Below are positions 33,745 to 43,125 of a stretch of 64,000 bases of DNA, piece after piece (within the stretch, counting starts at the first letter, position 1; each line of letters opens with the position of its first letter). Below the pieces are notes generated by a model, which saw nothing but the letters and a program-made list of their open reading frames with translations, ran no database searches and was not told the origin of the DNA. The translations under genes and the position numbers were made by a program. Where the stretch lies: contig NZ_LGQW01000015.1 of the NCBI RefSeq assembly GCF_003116035.1, forward strand, positions 2,018,892 to 2,082,891, given 5' to 3'. The DNA comes from Azospirillum sp. TSH64 (lineage in GTDB: Bacteria > Pseudomonadota > Alphaproteobacteria > Azospirillales > Azospirillaceae).

Positions 33745-34767
33745 TCACTGGGCGGCGCGCGCCTTGGCGATCTCGGCCTGGGCCTGCGCCATCAGGGCGG
33801 GATCGACCTTCTGCGAGAACTTCTCGACCACCGGGCGGATCTTGGCACGGAACTTCTCGACCTCCGCCGGAGCCAGTTCGGTGACGGTCATGCCCTTCGC
33901 CTTCAGCTCGTCCACGGCCTTGCTCGCCTGCTCGCGCGAGACGCGGCGCTCGTAGTCGCGGGCCTCCAGCGTGGCGTCCTGGATCAGCTTGCGCTCGTCC
34001 TCGTTCAGCTTGGCCCAGAACTTGGCGCCGACCAGCACGGCCTGCGGGTTGTACATGTGGTTGCTGAGCGTCAGGTACTTCTGCACCTCGTTCAGCTTGG
34101 CGGTCAGGATGCTGGGGGCCGGGTTCTCCTGGCCGTCCACCGTCTTGCTCTCAAGCGCGGTGTAGACCTCCGGGAAGGGCAGCGGCACGGCGTTGGCGCC
34201 CAGCGTGTTGAACAGGTCGATGTAGATCGGCGACTGCACGACGCGGATCTTCAGGCCGGCAATGTCCTCCACCGTGGCGATCGGACGGCGGCTGTTGGTC
34301 AGCTGACGGAATCCCAGTTCCCAATAGCCGAGACCGACCAGCCCCTTGGCCGACAGCTTGTCCAGCAGCGTCTTGCCCACCGGGCCGTCCATCACGGCAT
34401 CGGCCACCTTCGGCGAGTCGAACTGGAACGGCAGGTCGACCATGACGAAATTGTCGTCCAGGCTGGACAGCAGCCCGGCATTCAGCACCGTCATCTCGAC
34501 GATGCCGCCCTGCAGCGCGGAGATCATCTGCACGTCGCCGCCCAGCACGCCGTTGGTGAAGAGCTGGACCTTGATCTTGCCGCCGCTCCTTTCCTTCACG
34601 ATCTCGGCGAACTTCGCCATGCCCAGGGCCAGCGGCGAGCCGTCGGCACCGGCGCTCGCCAGCTTCATGGTGTGCGCGCCGATCTCGGCCGCGTTGCCCA
34701 TGCCGCTGAACAGCAGCATGCCTGCCGTGACGGCGCTCGCCAGAACCGACTGAAGACCGTAGCGCAT
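33745..34767 (-). CDS. TRAP transporter substrate-binding protein (DctP family)
   Basis: A 340-residue periplasmic receptor with signal peptide ending GNAAEIG near residue 28. Family segments include GSPLALGMAKFAEIVKERSG, KVQLFTNGVLGGDVQMISAL and the ligand-carboxylate region LKIRVVQSPIYID with the conserved Arg. VYTALESKTVDGQENP is also conserved. It is the first gene of the minus-strand operon, directly behind a LacI-type operator. Confidence 0.93.
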   Translation of the reverse strand: MRYGLQSVLASAVTAGMLLFSGMGNAAEIGAHTMKLASAGADGSPLALGMAKFAEIVKERSGGKIKVQLFTNGVLGGDVQMISALQGGIVEMTVLNAGLLSSLDDNFVMVDLPFQFDSPKVADAVMDGPVGKTLLDKLSAKGLVGLGYWELGFRQLTNSRRPIATVEDIAGLKIRVVQSPIYIDLFNTLGANAVPLPFPEVYTALESKTVDGQENPAPSILTAKLNEVQKYLTLSNHMYNPQAVLVGAKFWAKLNEDERKLIQDATLEARDYERRVSREQASKAVDELKAKGMTVTELAPAEVEKFRAKIRPVVEKFSQKVDPALMAQAQAEIAKARAAQ

Positions 34768-34869
34768 ACCATTCCTCCTGATGTGGCCCGTTCGTCGGCG
34801 GGCCTTCGCGGGTTGCCATGGGAAAAACGGGCCGGAAAACGTGAGAGCGTCACAGGGCCGGCACCATTG

Positions 34870-34885
34870 ATGTAAGCGCTTACAT
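34870..34885. promoter_or_regulatory. LacI-family operator, perfect 16-bp palindrome
   Basis: ATGTAAGCGCTTACAT is a perfect palindrome with the central CG of LacI/GalR-family operators. It lies about 100 bp upstream of the TRAP receptor start and about 105 bp upstream of the divergent LacI-family gene, so it can control both. Confidence 0.75.
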
Positions 34886-34937
34886 AGATCGCATCACGGA
34901 CTGATGCAACAACAAACTTGACGTAACAATGAGGATG

Positions 34938-34951
34938 TGTAACCGCTTTCA
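34938..34951. promoter_or_regulatory. Second, imperfect LacI-type operator
   Basis: TGTAACCGCTTTCA matches the perfect operator at 34871-34884 (TGTAAGCGCTTACA) in 12 of 14 positions and keeps the central CG. It is 39 bp before the regulator start codon, a fitting place for autoregulation, and could support looping with the first site. Confidence 0.5.
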
Positions 34952-34989
34952 ATGAAACGGTTCCGCACAACCTTATGGAGATGCCGGCG

Positions 34990-36033
34990 ATGTCAGAGCG
35001 CGATCCGAAGACCGGACCTGCGCCCCGCGCTCCCCGTGCCGTGGATGTTGCCGCGGCGGCGGACGTGTCGATCGCCACCGTATCGCGCGTCTTCAACAAT
35101 CCGGAAAAGGTCGCTCCGGCGATCCGCGAACGCGTGCTGGCGACCGCCAAGGCGATGGGCTGGATGCCGCATGCCGCCGGCAGCGCGCTGGCCCGCCGCC
35201 GCACCTCCATCGTCGGGGCGGTGATCCCCACCCTCGACAACGAGGTGTTCGCCGCCCAGGTCGGGGCGATGCAGAAGGCCTTCGCCGAGCGCGGCATCAC
35301 TCTGCTGTTGAGCTGCTTCAACTACGACCAGGATCAGGCGGTTCACGACGTGCAGGCGATGCTGGCCCGTGGGGTGGAGGCGCTTGCCATCGTCGGCGAG
35401 GCCCACCGGCCCGATCTGTTCGCCGGCATCCAGGCCCGGCACATTCCCTATGTCGTCACCTACAGCCACCGGCCTGACAGTCCACATCCCTGCATCGGCT
35501 TCGACAACCGGCAGGCATTCCACAGCATCGCCAGCCACCTGCTCGACCTCGGCCACGAAACCATCGGGGTGATCATCCAGCCGACGGCCGGCAACGACCG
35601 CGTCGCCGCACGCCTGGACGGGGTGCGCGCGGCTTTGGCCGAACGCGGCCTCGGCATCCGCCCGCAGCATCTGTGCGAAGGGGAATGGAGCATCGATTTC
35701 GGCCGGCAGAGCGTGCGCGCCATGCTGGCGACCGATCCGCCGCCGACCGCGGTGATCTGCGGCAACGACTACCTCGCCCTCGGCGCCCTGCTGGAGGCGC
35801 GGGCGATGGGGCTGACGGTGCCGCAAGGCCTCAGCATCACAGGCTTCGACGACATCGCCATCAGCCGCCAGCTCGACCCGCCGCTGACCACCATGCACGT
35901 CGACAATCACGAGATCGGCCGGCGCGCCGCCGACTATCTGCTCGCCTGCATGGAGGGGAGCCGGCCGGCCGCGATGCCGCCGCTGGTGCCGACCCTGATC
36001 CGCCGGGGAACGACGGCGGCTCCGCACACTTAA
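34990..36033 (+). CDS. LacI-family transcriptional regulator
   Basis: About 347 residues. The N-terminal helix-turn-helix and hinge are VDVAAAADVSIATVSRVFNN and AAGSALARRRT. The periplasmic-binding-protein-like effector domain begins IVGAVIPTLDNEVFAAQ and ends with the typical ICGNDYLALGALLEARAMG and ITGFDDIAISRQLDPPLTT. The start at 34990 is favoured because GGAG lies ten bases upstream; 34975 is possible. It is divergent from the TRAP/aldolase/kinase operon and converges, with a 4-bp overlap, on the LysR gene. Confidence 0.93.
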   Translation: MSERDPKTGPAPRAPRAVDVAAAADVSIATVSRVFNNPEKVAPAIRERVLATAKAMGWMPHAAGSALARRRTSIVGAVIPTLDNEVFAAQVGAMQKAFAERGITLLLSCFNYDQDQAVHDVQAMLARGVEALAIVGEAHRPDLFAGIQARHIPYVVTYSHRPDSPHPCIGFDNRQAFHSIASHLLDLGHETIGVIIQPTAGNDRVAARLDGVRAALAERGLGIRPQHLCEGEWSIDFGRQSVRAMLATDPPPTAVICGNDYLALGALLEARAMGLTVPQGLSITGFDDIAISRQLDPPLTTMHVDNHEIGRRAADYLLACMEGSRPAAMPPLVPTLIRRGTTAAPHT

Positions 36034-36977
36034 CGCGGCGCCGCTCCTCCTTGCAGGGACGCGAGGTGGCGCTCCTCCCACTGGCGGCAGGCTTCCAACT
36101 CGTCGAACAGCCAGTCGCGGAAGAGCCGGACCTTCGGCAGGTCGAAGGACGACTTCAAGGTTACGAAGCCATGCCCCTGCGCCTTGAGCGGCCGGGGCGG
36201 GAACGGGATCACCAGCCTGCCCGACTCCAGTTCCCGCCGGGCGAGCAGCAGGCTGTCCAGGCAAACCCCCATCCCGTTCACCGCGGCGTTGATCGCCATG
36301 AAGGACCGGTCGAAGCGCAGACCGCGCTCCATGTCCAGCTGCACGCCGCGATGCCGGCGGGCCCAGTCGCGCCAGCCGACGATGTTGATTTCCGAATGGA
36401 TCAGGATATGGCGGCTCAGATCCTGCGGCCGGCGGATCGGGTTCAGGCCATTGGCCAGTTCCGGAGCGCACATCGGCACGATGGTGTCCTCCGGGAACTG
36501 GGCCATCACGCAGCCGGACGGCGGCGGACCGGGTTTGTAGCGGATGTCGATGTCCACCGCCCCCGTCGTCAGGTCGATGGGTGAGACCGAGGCCTGCAGC
36601 CGGATATCGATGGCCGGGTGAAGCTCCTTCACGCGGTTGAGCCGCGGCATCAGCCATTGCGTGGCAAAGCTCGGCATCGAGCGCACGGTCAGGATGGTGG
36701 TGCCGACGCCTGCGGTGGTGGCGTTGCGCGTGGCGGTGTCGATGCGGGCGAAGGCGGCGATGATTTCCGCGGCATAGGCCCGCCCCGCATCGGTCAGCGT
36801 CACCGACCGATGCACCCGGTGGAACAGCGGAAAGCCCAGTTGTTCCTCCAGAATCTTCACCTGATGGCTGATCGCCGACGGCGTCAGGCCGAGATCCTGC
36901 GCTGCGGTTGCAAAGGATTGCAGCCTCGCGGCAGCCTCGAACGCTTGCAACGCCTTGATTGAGACCCGCTTCCGCAT
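36030..36977 (-). CDS. LysR-family regulator (GcvA-like)
   Basis: A 315-residue LysR regulator. Residues 5-64 are the winged helix-turn-helix (LQSFATAAQDLGLTPSAISH), with the GcvA-like wording QLGFPLFHRVHRSVTLTDAG. Residues 95-295 are the effector-binding domain. It is divergent from the SDR/transketolase operon and probably controls it. A perfect T-N11-A palindrome lies 14 bp upstream of the start. Confidence 0.92.
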   Translation of the reverse strand: MRKRVSIKALQAFEAAARLQSFATAAQDLGLTPSAISHQVKILEEQLGFPLFHRVHRSVTLTDAGRAYAAEIIAAFARIDTATRNATTAGVGTTILTVRSMPSFATQWLMPRLNRVKELHPAIDIRLQASVSPIDLTTGAVDIDIRYKPGPPPSGCVMAQFPEDTIVPMCAPELANGLNPIRRPQDLSRHILIHSEINIVGWRDWARRHRGVQLDMERGLRFDRSFMAINAAVNGMGVCLDSLLLARRELESGRLVIPFPPRPLKAQGHGFVTLKSSFDLPKVRLFRDWLFDELEACRQWEERHLASLQGGAAPR

Positions 36978-36990
36978 CGCAGCATTTCGG

Positions 36991-37003
36991 TGAATTCAAT
37001 TCA
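36991..37003. promoter_or_regulatory. LysR-type T-N11-A operator
   Basis: TGAATTCAATTCA is a perfect 6-1-6 inverted repeat fitting the LysR T-N11-A consensus. It is 14 bp upstream of the LysR start codon and within the 221-bp divergent spacer before the SDR gene. Confidence 0.6.
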
Positions 37004-37198
37004 TGTGATTGCGATCTTATTCGTTTGTCAGGCTCATCTCAAGAACATAGTATTTCCTCAACGGTCTGCCCAGCAAACCATCGGCTGACCACGCTAAACA
37101 TCCCGATAGCCCGACCAAACCCCCTACAAATCCGATGCTCCGTCGCGGCACCCGCATGGCCGCCACGGCGGAGCCTGCTTCGAGAAGAGGAAGCGACC

Positions 37199-37948
37199 AT
37201 GCTGCTGTCCAACAAGGTCTGCGTGATCACCGGGGCGGCGTCGCGCCGCGGCATCGGCCGGGCGACCGCCAAGCTCTTCGCGCTGCACGGCGGACGCGCG
37301 ATCATCCTGGACCTCGACGGTGCCCAGGCCGCCGAAGCCGCCGCCGAACTGGGCGAGGCGCACCGCGGCTTCGCCTGCGACGTGACCGACCGCGACGCCT
37401 GCTTCGCCGTCGCCGACCGCGTGATGGAGGAGTTCGGCCGCATCGACGTGCTGGTCAACAATGCCGGCATCACCCAGCCGCTGAAGTTCATGGACATCGG
37501 CCCGAAGAATTACGAGGCGGTGACCGACGTCAGCCTGCGCGGCACGCTTTACATGAGCCAGGCGGTCGTCCCCCACATGCGGGAGCGAAAGTCCGGCTCC
37601 ATCGTCTGCATCTCGTCGGTTTCGGCGCAGCGCGGCGGCGGCATCTTCGGCGGCCCGCATTACAGCGCGGCAAAGGCCGGCGTGCTGGGGCTGGCCAAGG
37701 CGATGGCGCGCGAACTGGGGCCGGACAATGTCCGCGTCAACTCGGTCACGCCCGGCCTGATCCAGACCGACATCACCGGCGACAAGCTGACCCCGGAGCT
37801 GCGGACGGAAATCCTCAAGGGCATTCCGCTGAACCGCCTGGGCGACGCCGACGATGTGGCCCGCTCCTGCCTGTTCCTGGCGTCCGAGCTGTCCTCCTAC
37901 GTCACCGGGGCTACGCTCGACGTCAACGGCGGCATGCTGATCCACTGA
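37199..37948 (+). CDS. Short-chain dehydrogenase/reductase
   Basis: A 249-residue classical SDR. The coenzyme motif is TGAASRRGIGRA, with an Asp (LDLDG) after strand 2 that favours NAD(H). NNAG is present, the catalytic Ser is in SSVSAQRGG, and YSAAK is the YxxxK motif. AGAGGAAG lies just before the ATG at 37199. It opens the LysR-controlled operon and probably oxidises a sugar or polyol before the transketolase reaction. Confidence 0.93.
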   Translation: MLLSNKVCVITGAASRRGIGRATAKLFALHGGRAIILDLDGAQAAEAAAELGEAHRGFACDVTDRDACFAVADRVMEEFGRIDVLVNNAGITQPLKFMDIGPKNYEAVTDVSLRGTLYMSQAVVPHMRERKSGSIVCISSVSAQRGGGIFGGPHYSAAKAGVLGLAKAMARELGPDNVRVNSVTPGLIQTDITGDKLTPELRTEILKGIPLNRLGDADDVARSCLFLASELSSYVTGATLDVNGGMLIH

Positions 37949-37955
37949 TCCCGAA

Positions 37956-38831
37956 ATGCTGGAGACACCTCCCGTGGACACCGCACTCGACACCACTCCG
38001 CTGGGGCACAATGTGCCGCTGGCCGAACGCGCCTACCGCATCCGCCGCAACGCCCTGCTGATGGGCGAGGTGCAGGGCCAGGGCTATATCGGGCAGGCGC
38101 TGGACATCGCCGACGTGCTGGCGGTCTCCTATTTCCACGCCATGACCTACCGGCCCGAGGATCCGCACTGGGAGGGGCGCGACCGCTTCCTGCTGTCCAA
38201 CGGCCATTATGCCATCGCGCTCTACGCCGCCCTGATCGAGGCCGGCATCATTCCGGCCGAAGAGCTGGAGACCTACGGCAGCGACGACAGCCGCTTGCCG
38301 ATGTCGGGTATGGCCGCCTATACGCCGGGCATGGAGATGTCGGGCGGTTCGCTCGGCCTCGGCCTCGGCATCGCGGTCGGCATCGGGCTGGGGCTGAAGC
38401 GCAAGAACTCCGATGCCCGTGTCTACACCCTGTTCTCCGACGGCGAGCTGGACGAGGGCTCCGTCTGGGAAGCCATCATGTCGGCCGCCCATTACAAGCT
38501 CGACAATGTGATCGCCATCGTCGACGTCAACAACCAGCAGGCCGACGGCCCGTCGACCCAGGTGATGGCGTTCGAGCCGCTGGTGGACAAGCTGGAGGCC
38601 TTCGGCTGGTTCGTCCAGAGGGTCGACGGCAACGACATGGACGCGGTGGTCGCCGCCTTCGACGCCGCCAAGACCCACCCGGAGCCCAAGCCGCGGATGA
38701 TCGTCTGCGACACCAGGATGGGCAGGGGCGTGCCCTTCCTCGAAGCCCGCGAAAAGAACCACTTCATCCGCGTCGACGCGCACGAATGGCAGCTGGCGCT
38801 GGACGCGCTCGACGCTGGGAGGACCGCATGA
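37956..38831 (+). CDS. Transketolase, N-terminal (TPP-binding) subunit
   Basis: A 291-residue protein equal to the first half of transketolase. The TPP/Mg motif is SDGELDEGSVWE followed by VDVNNQQ. RDRFLLSNGHYAIALYAALIE carries the substrate/TPP His region, and GGSLGLGLGIAVGIGLGLK follows. It needs the C-terminal subunit encoded next, whose start overlaps by 4 bp. Split transketolases are usual for special sugar pathways rather than for the pentose phosphate cycle. Confidence 0.93.
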   Translation: MLETPPVDTALDTTPLGHNVPLAERAYRIRRNALLMGEVQGQGYIGQALDIADVLAVSYFHAMTYRPEDPHWEGRDRFLLSNGHYAIALYAALIEAGIIPAEELETYGSDDSRLPMSGMAAYTPGMEMSGGSLGLGLGIAVGIGLGLKRKNSDARVYTLFSDGELDEGSVWEAIMSAAHYKLDNVIAIVDVNNQQADGPSTQVMAFEPLVDKLEAFGWFVQRVDGNDMDAVVAAFDAAKTHPEPKPRMIVCDTRMGRGVPFLEAREKNHFIRVDAHEWQLALDALDAGRTA

Positions 38832-39844
38832 GCACCGCAACCGCCACTGGCACCGACACTGCCTCCAAGCCGCGCCTGAAGACCTCCGCCATGATCGCCT
38901 CCATCGCGGCGGAGGGGCAGCGGACGAAGCCGGCCCCCTTCGGCCATGCGCTGGTCGAGCTGGCGAAGCAGCGGCCGGAGATCGTCGGCATGACCGCCGA
39001 CCTCGCCAAATACACCGACCTGCACATCTTCGCCCAGGCCTTCCCGGACCGCTTCTATCAGATGGGGATGGCCGAACAGCTGCTGATGGGGGCGGCGTCG
39101 GGCATGGCGCACGAGGGCATGATGCCCTTCGTCACCACCTACGCCGTCTTCGCCTCGCGCCGCGCCTACGACTTCGTTCACCAGACGATTGCGGAGGAGA
39201 ACCGCAACGTCAAGATCGCCTGCGCCCTGCCGGGCCTGACCTCCGGCTATGGCCCGAGCCATCAGGCGGCCGAGGATCTGGCGCTGTTCCGCGCCATGCC
39301 GAACATGGTGGTGATCGACCCCTGCGATGCGCACGAGATCGAGCAGGTGGTGCCCGCCATGGCCGCGCACAACGGCCCGGTCTATATGCGCCTGCTGCGC
39401 GGCAACGTCCCGCTGGTGCTGGACGAGTACGACTACAAATTCGAACTCGGCAAGGCCAAGCTGCTGCGCGACGGCGCGGACGTGCTGGTCATCTCGTCCG
39501 GCATTATGACGATGCGGGCGCTGGAGGTGGCGCAGCGGCTGGAGGCCGACAAGGTCGGCGTCGGGGTGCTGCACGTTCCCACCATCAAGCCGCTCGACAC
39601 CGAAACCATCCTGCGCGAGGCGGCACGCACCGGCCGCATGGTGGTGGTGGCGGAGAATCACACGGTCATCGGCGGGCTGGGCGAAGCGGTGGCCGGCACC
39701 CTGCTGCGCGCCGGCGTCGCCCCGGTCTTCCGCCAGATCGGCCTGCCCGACGAGTTCCTGAAGGCCGGCGCCCTGCCGACCCTGCACGACCTCTACGGCA
39801 TCTCCACCGATGCGATGGCGGCCAGCATCAAGGGCTGGCTGTAA
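38828..39844 (+). CDS. Transketolase, C-terminal (pyrimidine-binding) subunit
   Basis: A 338-residue protein with the Pyr and transketolase-C domains. MGMAEQLLMGAASGMAHEG carries the conserved Glu that activates TPP. GPSHQAAEDLALFRAMPNMVVIDPCDAHE and AENHTVIGGLGEAVAG are also typical. About 35 Ala/Thr-rich residues precede the domain. It pairs with the N-terminal subunit. A strong GC stem-loop follows the stop. Confidence 0.93.
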   Translation: MSTATATGTDTASKPRLKTSAMIASIAAEGQRTKPAPFGHALVELAKQRPEIVGMTADLAKYTDLHIFAQAFPDRFYQMGMAEQLLMGAASGMAHEGMMPFVTTYAVFASRRAYDFVHQTIAEENRNVKIACALPGLTSGYGPSHQAAEDLALFRAMPNMVVIDPCDAHEIEQVVPAMAAHNGPVYMRLLRGNVPLVLDEYDYKFELGKAKLLRDGADVLVISSGIMTMRALEVAQRLEADKVGVGVLHVPTIKPLDTETILREAARTGRMVVVAENHTVIGGLGEAVAGTLLRAGVAPVFRQIGLPDEFLKAGALPTLHDLYGISTDAMAASIKGWL

Positions 39845-39857
39845 GGGCCTCCGGGAC

Positions 39858-39878
39858 GCGGGGAGGCCGCCTCCCCGC
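39858..39878 (+). terminator. GC stem-loop between transketolase and TRAP receptor genes
   Basis: GCGGGGAGG and CCTCCCCGC form a perfect 9-bp stem with a CCG loop, starting 13 bp after the transketolase stop codon. No T-run follows. It may be a partial terminator or an mRNA-processing/stability element that sets different expression of the receptor gene downstream. Confidence 0.5.
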
Positions 39879-39954
39879 CCCTGCAACCGGTCCCTGCCGC
39901 CCAAAAAGGCCAAACCCCAAAGAAGCCGAACCATAGAATTCCGGAGAGGAAACC

Positions 39955-40995
39955 ATGCTCAAGATGCCGCCCTTCCGCGCCACCTCCTTCCGTCCCAGCC
40001 GCCGCGCCGTTCTGGCCGCCGCCGGCGCCATGCCGCTGGTCACCATCCTGAAATACCCGGCGGACGCCGCCGAGTTCCAGTTCAAGTATGCCACCGGCCA
40101 GGACCCGACCCATCCCGTCAACATCCGCGCCCAGGAAGCGATCGACCGCATCCGCGAGGCGACCTCCGGCCGGCTGGACATCAAGCTGTTCCCGGCCAAC
40201 CAGCTGGGCAGCGACACCGACCTGCTGGGCCAGGTGCGCAATGGCGGGGTCGAGATCTTCAATCTCAGCTCGCTGATCCTCGCCACCTTCGTCCCGGTGT
40301 CCGGCATCACCAGCATGGGCTTCGCCTTCAACGACTACAATGCCGTCTGGCAGGCGATGGACGGCGACCTCGGCAAGCACATCCGCGCCGAGATCGCCAA
40401 GACTCCGATCATGACGCTCGGCAAGATCTGGGACAACGGCTTCCGCCACATCACCTCCTCCACCCGCGTCATCAAGACCGCCGACGATATCAAGGGCTTC
40501 AAGATGCGGGTGCCGCCGGCGCCGGCTCTGACCTCGCTGTTCAAGGCCATCGGCGCCGCTCCCGCCCCGATCAATTTCAACGAGCTGTATTCGGCACTCC
40601 AGACCGTGGTGGTGGAGGGGCAGGAAAATCCGCTGGCGATCATCGCCACCGCCCGCCTGTACGAGGTGCAGAAGACCTGCAGCCTGACCGGCCATGTCTG
40701 GGACGGCTACTGGGTGCTGGGCAACAAGCGCGCCTTCGCCAAGCTGCCGGCCGATGTCCAGGGCATCGTCGGCCGCGAACTGGACCGCTCCGCCGACGAT
40801 CAGCGCGCCGACATCGCCGCCCTGAACGACAGCCTCCAGAAGGATCTGGCCGCCAAGGGGCTGACCTTCCACACCGTCGATCGCGAGCCGTTCCGCAAGG
40901 CGCTGTCCTCGACCAGCTTCTATCAGGAGTGGAAGGACAAGTACGGCGCCACCGCCTGGGAACTGCTGGAGAAGGTGTCCGGCAAGCTCGGCTGA
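39955..40995 (+). CDS. TRAP transporter substrate-binding protein with Tat-like signal
   Basis: A 346-residue DctP-family receptor. The N-terminus SRRAVLAAAGAMPLVTI has a twin-Arg signal followed by ADAAEFQFKYATG. Later segments SGRLDIKLFPANQLGSD, GFKMRVPPAPALTSLF (conserved Arg) and LYSALQTVVVEGQENPLAII are typical. GGAGAGG lies about eight bases before the ATG. It serves the fused permease encoded next. Confidence 0.92.
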   Translation: MLKMPPFRATSFRPSRRAVLAAAGAMPLVTILKYPADAAEFQFKYATGQDPTHPVNIRAQEAIDRIREATSGRLDIKLFPANQLGSDTDLLGQVRNGGVEIFNLSSLILATFVPVSGITSMGFAFNDYNAVWQAMDGDLGKHIRAEIAKTPIMTLGKIWDNGFRHITSSTRVIKTADDIKGFKMRVPPAPALTSLFKAIGAAPAPINFNELYSALQTVVVEGQENPLAIIATARLYEVQKTCSLTGHVWDGYWVLGNKRAFAKLPADVQGIVGRELDRSADDQRADIAALNDSLQKDLAAKGLTFHTVDREPFRKALSSTSFYQEWKDKYGATAWELLEKVSGKLG

Positions 40996-41158
40996 GACCG
41001 TCCGGGCTGAGACTGCCGTCCATTGAGACTGCCGTCGATTGCGACCCGGCCGATCCGCACCCCCGCCCTCAACCCGGTCCCAATGGCACCGGCCTCAGGG
41101 GCGGCGGGTCCAGGTCGGCCGTCCCGTCCACCGATCGTCCTTCCGAAGGGCTGGCCTC

Positions 41159-43066
41159 ATGAACACTCCCATCAATGCGGCGGCCACGGCCGCTCACGAT
41201 TCCGGCGCTCACGGTTCCGGGCAGCGGTCCGGCATCCAGGCCCGCTGGCTGGGTCAGCTCGACCGGGGCATCGGCTTCCTCGTCGAACTTCCGGCGGCGC
41301 TGCTGGTGCTCGCCGAGGTCGGCGTGCTGCTGGTCGGCGTCATCTGGCGCTATCTCCTCCACAGCCCGATCATCTGGTCGGACGAGCTGGCGTCCATCCT
41401 GTTCCTCTGGCTCGCCATGTTCGGCTCGGTCGTGGCGTTGCGCCGGGGCGAGCATATGCGGATGACGGCGCTGGTCGGCATGCTGGGGCCGCGTGCCCAG
41501 GCCTTCCTCGACGTGCTCGCCGTGACGGCGGCGCTGGCCTTCCTGCTGCTGATGGCCGAACCCGCCTATGAATTCGCCTCGGAAGAGGTGTGGGTCACCA
41601 CCCCGGCGCTCGACATCGCCAATTCCTGGCGCGCCTCGGCGCTGCCGGTCGGCATCGTCCTGATGATCTCGGTCGCCCTGCTGCGGCTGGCCCGGGTCGG
41701 CCGGGCCGCCGACGTGCTGTGGGCGGCGCTGGCGGTGGCCGCGACCATCGGTGCGGCGGTGCTGGCCGGTCCGGTCTTCGCCGGACTCGGCAACCTCAAC
41801 CTGCTGCTCTTCTTCGTCGTCGGCGTCGGCGTGATGGTGTTCCTCGGCCTGCCCATCGCCTTCTCCTTCGGGCTCGCCACCTTCGGCTACCTGTCGCTCG
41901 CCACCTCGACCCCGGCCATCGTCATGGTCGGCCGCATGGACGAGGGGATGAGCCACCTGATCCTGCTGTCGGTTCCGCTGTTCGTCTTCCTCGGCCAGTT
42001 GATCGAGATGACGGGGATGGCCCGCGCCATGGTCGGCTTCCTCGCCAGCCTGCTCGGCCATGTGCGCGGCGGCCTGTCCTATGTGCTGATCGGTGCCATG
42101 TATCTCGTGTCCGGCATCTCAGGCTCCAAGGCGGCGGATATGGCGGCGGTGGCGCCGGTGCTGTTCCCCGAGATGAAGGCGCGCGGCGCCAAGCCCGGCG
42201 ATCTGGTCGCCCTGCTGTCCGCCACCGGCGCCCAGACCGAGACCATTCCGCCGTCGCTGGTCCTGATCACCATCGGTTCCGTCACCGGCGTGTCCATCGC
42301 CGCCCTGTTCACCGGCGGACTGCTGCCCGGCATCGTTCTCGGCGTGGCGCTCGCCGCCCTGGTCTGGTGGCGCTACCGCGACGAGGATTTGTCCCATGTC
42401 CGCCGCGCCAGCCGGGGCGAGATCGGCAAGGCGTTCCTGATCGCCCTGCCCGCCATCGCCCTGCCCTTCATCATCCGCGCCGCGGTGATCGAAGGCGTGG
42501 CGACGGCGACCGAGGTGTCGACCATCGGCATCGTCTATGCCGTGATCGCCGGGCTGCTGGTCTACCGCCAGTTCGACTGGCGCCGCATCTATCCGATGCT
42601 GGTCGATACCGCGGCCCTGTCCGGCGCCATCCTGCTGATCATCGGTGCCGCCACCGGCATGGCCTGGGCGCTGACCCAGTCGGGCTTCTCCAACACCCTG
42701 GCGACGGCGATGCGCGAGCTGCCCGGCGGCGTGCCGGTGTTCATCGCGGTGTCCATCGTCGCCTTCATCATCCTGGGCAGCGTGCTGGAAGGCATCCCCG
42801 CCATCGTGCTGTTCGGACCGCTGCTGTTCCCCATCGCCCGCCAGATCGGTGTGCACGAGGTCCACTATGCGATGATCGTCATCCTGGCGATGGGCATCGG
42901 CCTGTTCGCCCCGCCCTTCGGTGTCGGCTACTACGCCGCCTGCGCCATCAGCCGCATCAGCCCGGACGAGGGCATGAAGCCCATCCTGGGATATCTGGCG
43001 GCGCTGGCGGTCGGGCTGATCGTCGTCGCGGCGTTCCCGTGGGTGTCGATCGGCTTCCTCGGCTGA
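41159..43066 (+). CDS. Fused TRAP permease (DctQ-DctM)
   Basis: A 635-residue membrane protein. Residues 30-195 are a DctQ-like domain (VIWRYLLHSPIIWSDELAS, RRGEHMRMTALVGML). Residues 205-630 are a DctM domain (FLGLPIAFSFGLATFG, SVPLFVFLGQLIEMTGMARAM, SGISGSKAADMAAVAPVLFPE, FAPPFGVGYYAACAIS). The fusion places both halves of the channel in one chain. The start MNTPINAAAT at 41159 was chosen because the in-frame upstream residues are Arg/Pro/Gln-rich and out of character. It follows the Tat-type receptor gene in the LysR-linked operon. Confidence 0.9.
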   Translation: MNTPINAAATAAHDSGAHGSGQRSGIQARWLGQLDRGIGFLVELPAALLVLAEVGVLLVGVIWRYLLHSPIIWSDELASILFLWLAMFGSVVALRRGEHMRMTALVGMLGPRAQAFLDVLAVTAALAFLLLMAEPAYEFASEEVWVTTPALDIANSWRASALPVGIVLMISVALLRLARVGRAADVLWAALAVAATIGAAVLAGPVFAGLGNLNLLLFFVVGVGVMVFLGLPIAFSFGLATFGYLSLATSTPAIVMVGRMDEGMSHLILLSVPLFVFLGQLIEMTGMARAMVGFLASLLGHVRGGLSYVLIGAMYLVSGISGSKAADMAAVAPVLFPEMKARGAKPGDLVALLSATGAQTETIPPSLVLITIGSVTGVSIAALFTGGLLPGIVLGVALAALVWWRYRDEDLSHVRRASRGEIGKAFLIALPAIALPFIIRAAVIEGVATATEVSTIGIVYAVIAGLLVYRQFDWRRIYPMLVDTAALSGAILLIIGAATGMAWALTQSGFSNTLATAMRELPGGVPVFIAVSIVAFIILGSVLEGIPAIVLFGPLLFPIARQIGVHEVHYAMIVILAMGIGLFAPPFGVGYYAACAISRISPDEGMKPILGYLAALAVGLIVVAAFPWVSIGFLG

Positions 43067-43125
43067 CCCGCTCCGGCACCGGCTTCTCCCTCCTTCATAG
43101 TCTCCGTATCCAAGGAAACCGGACA

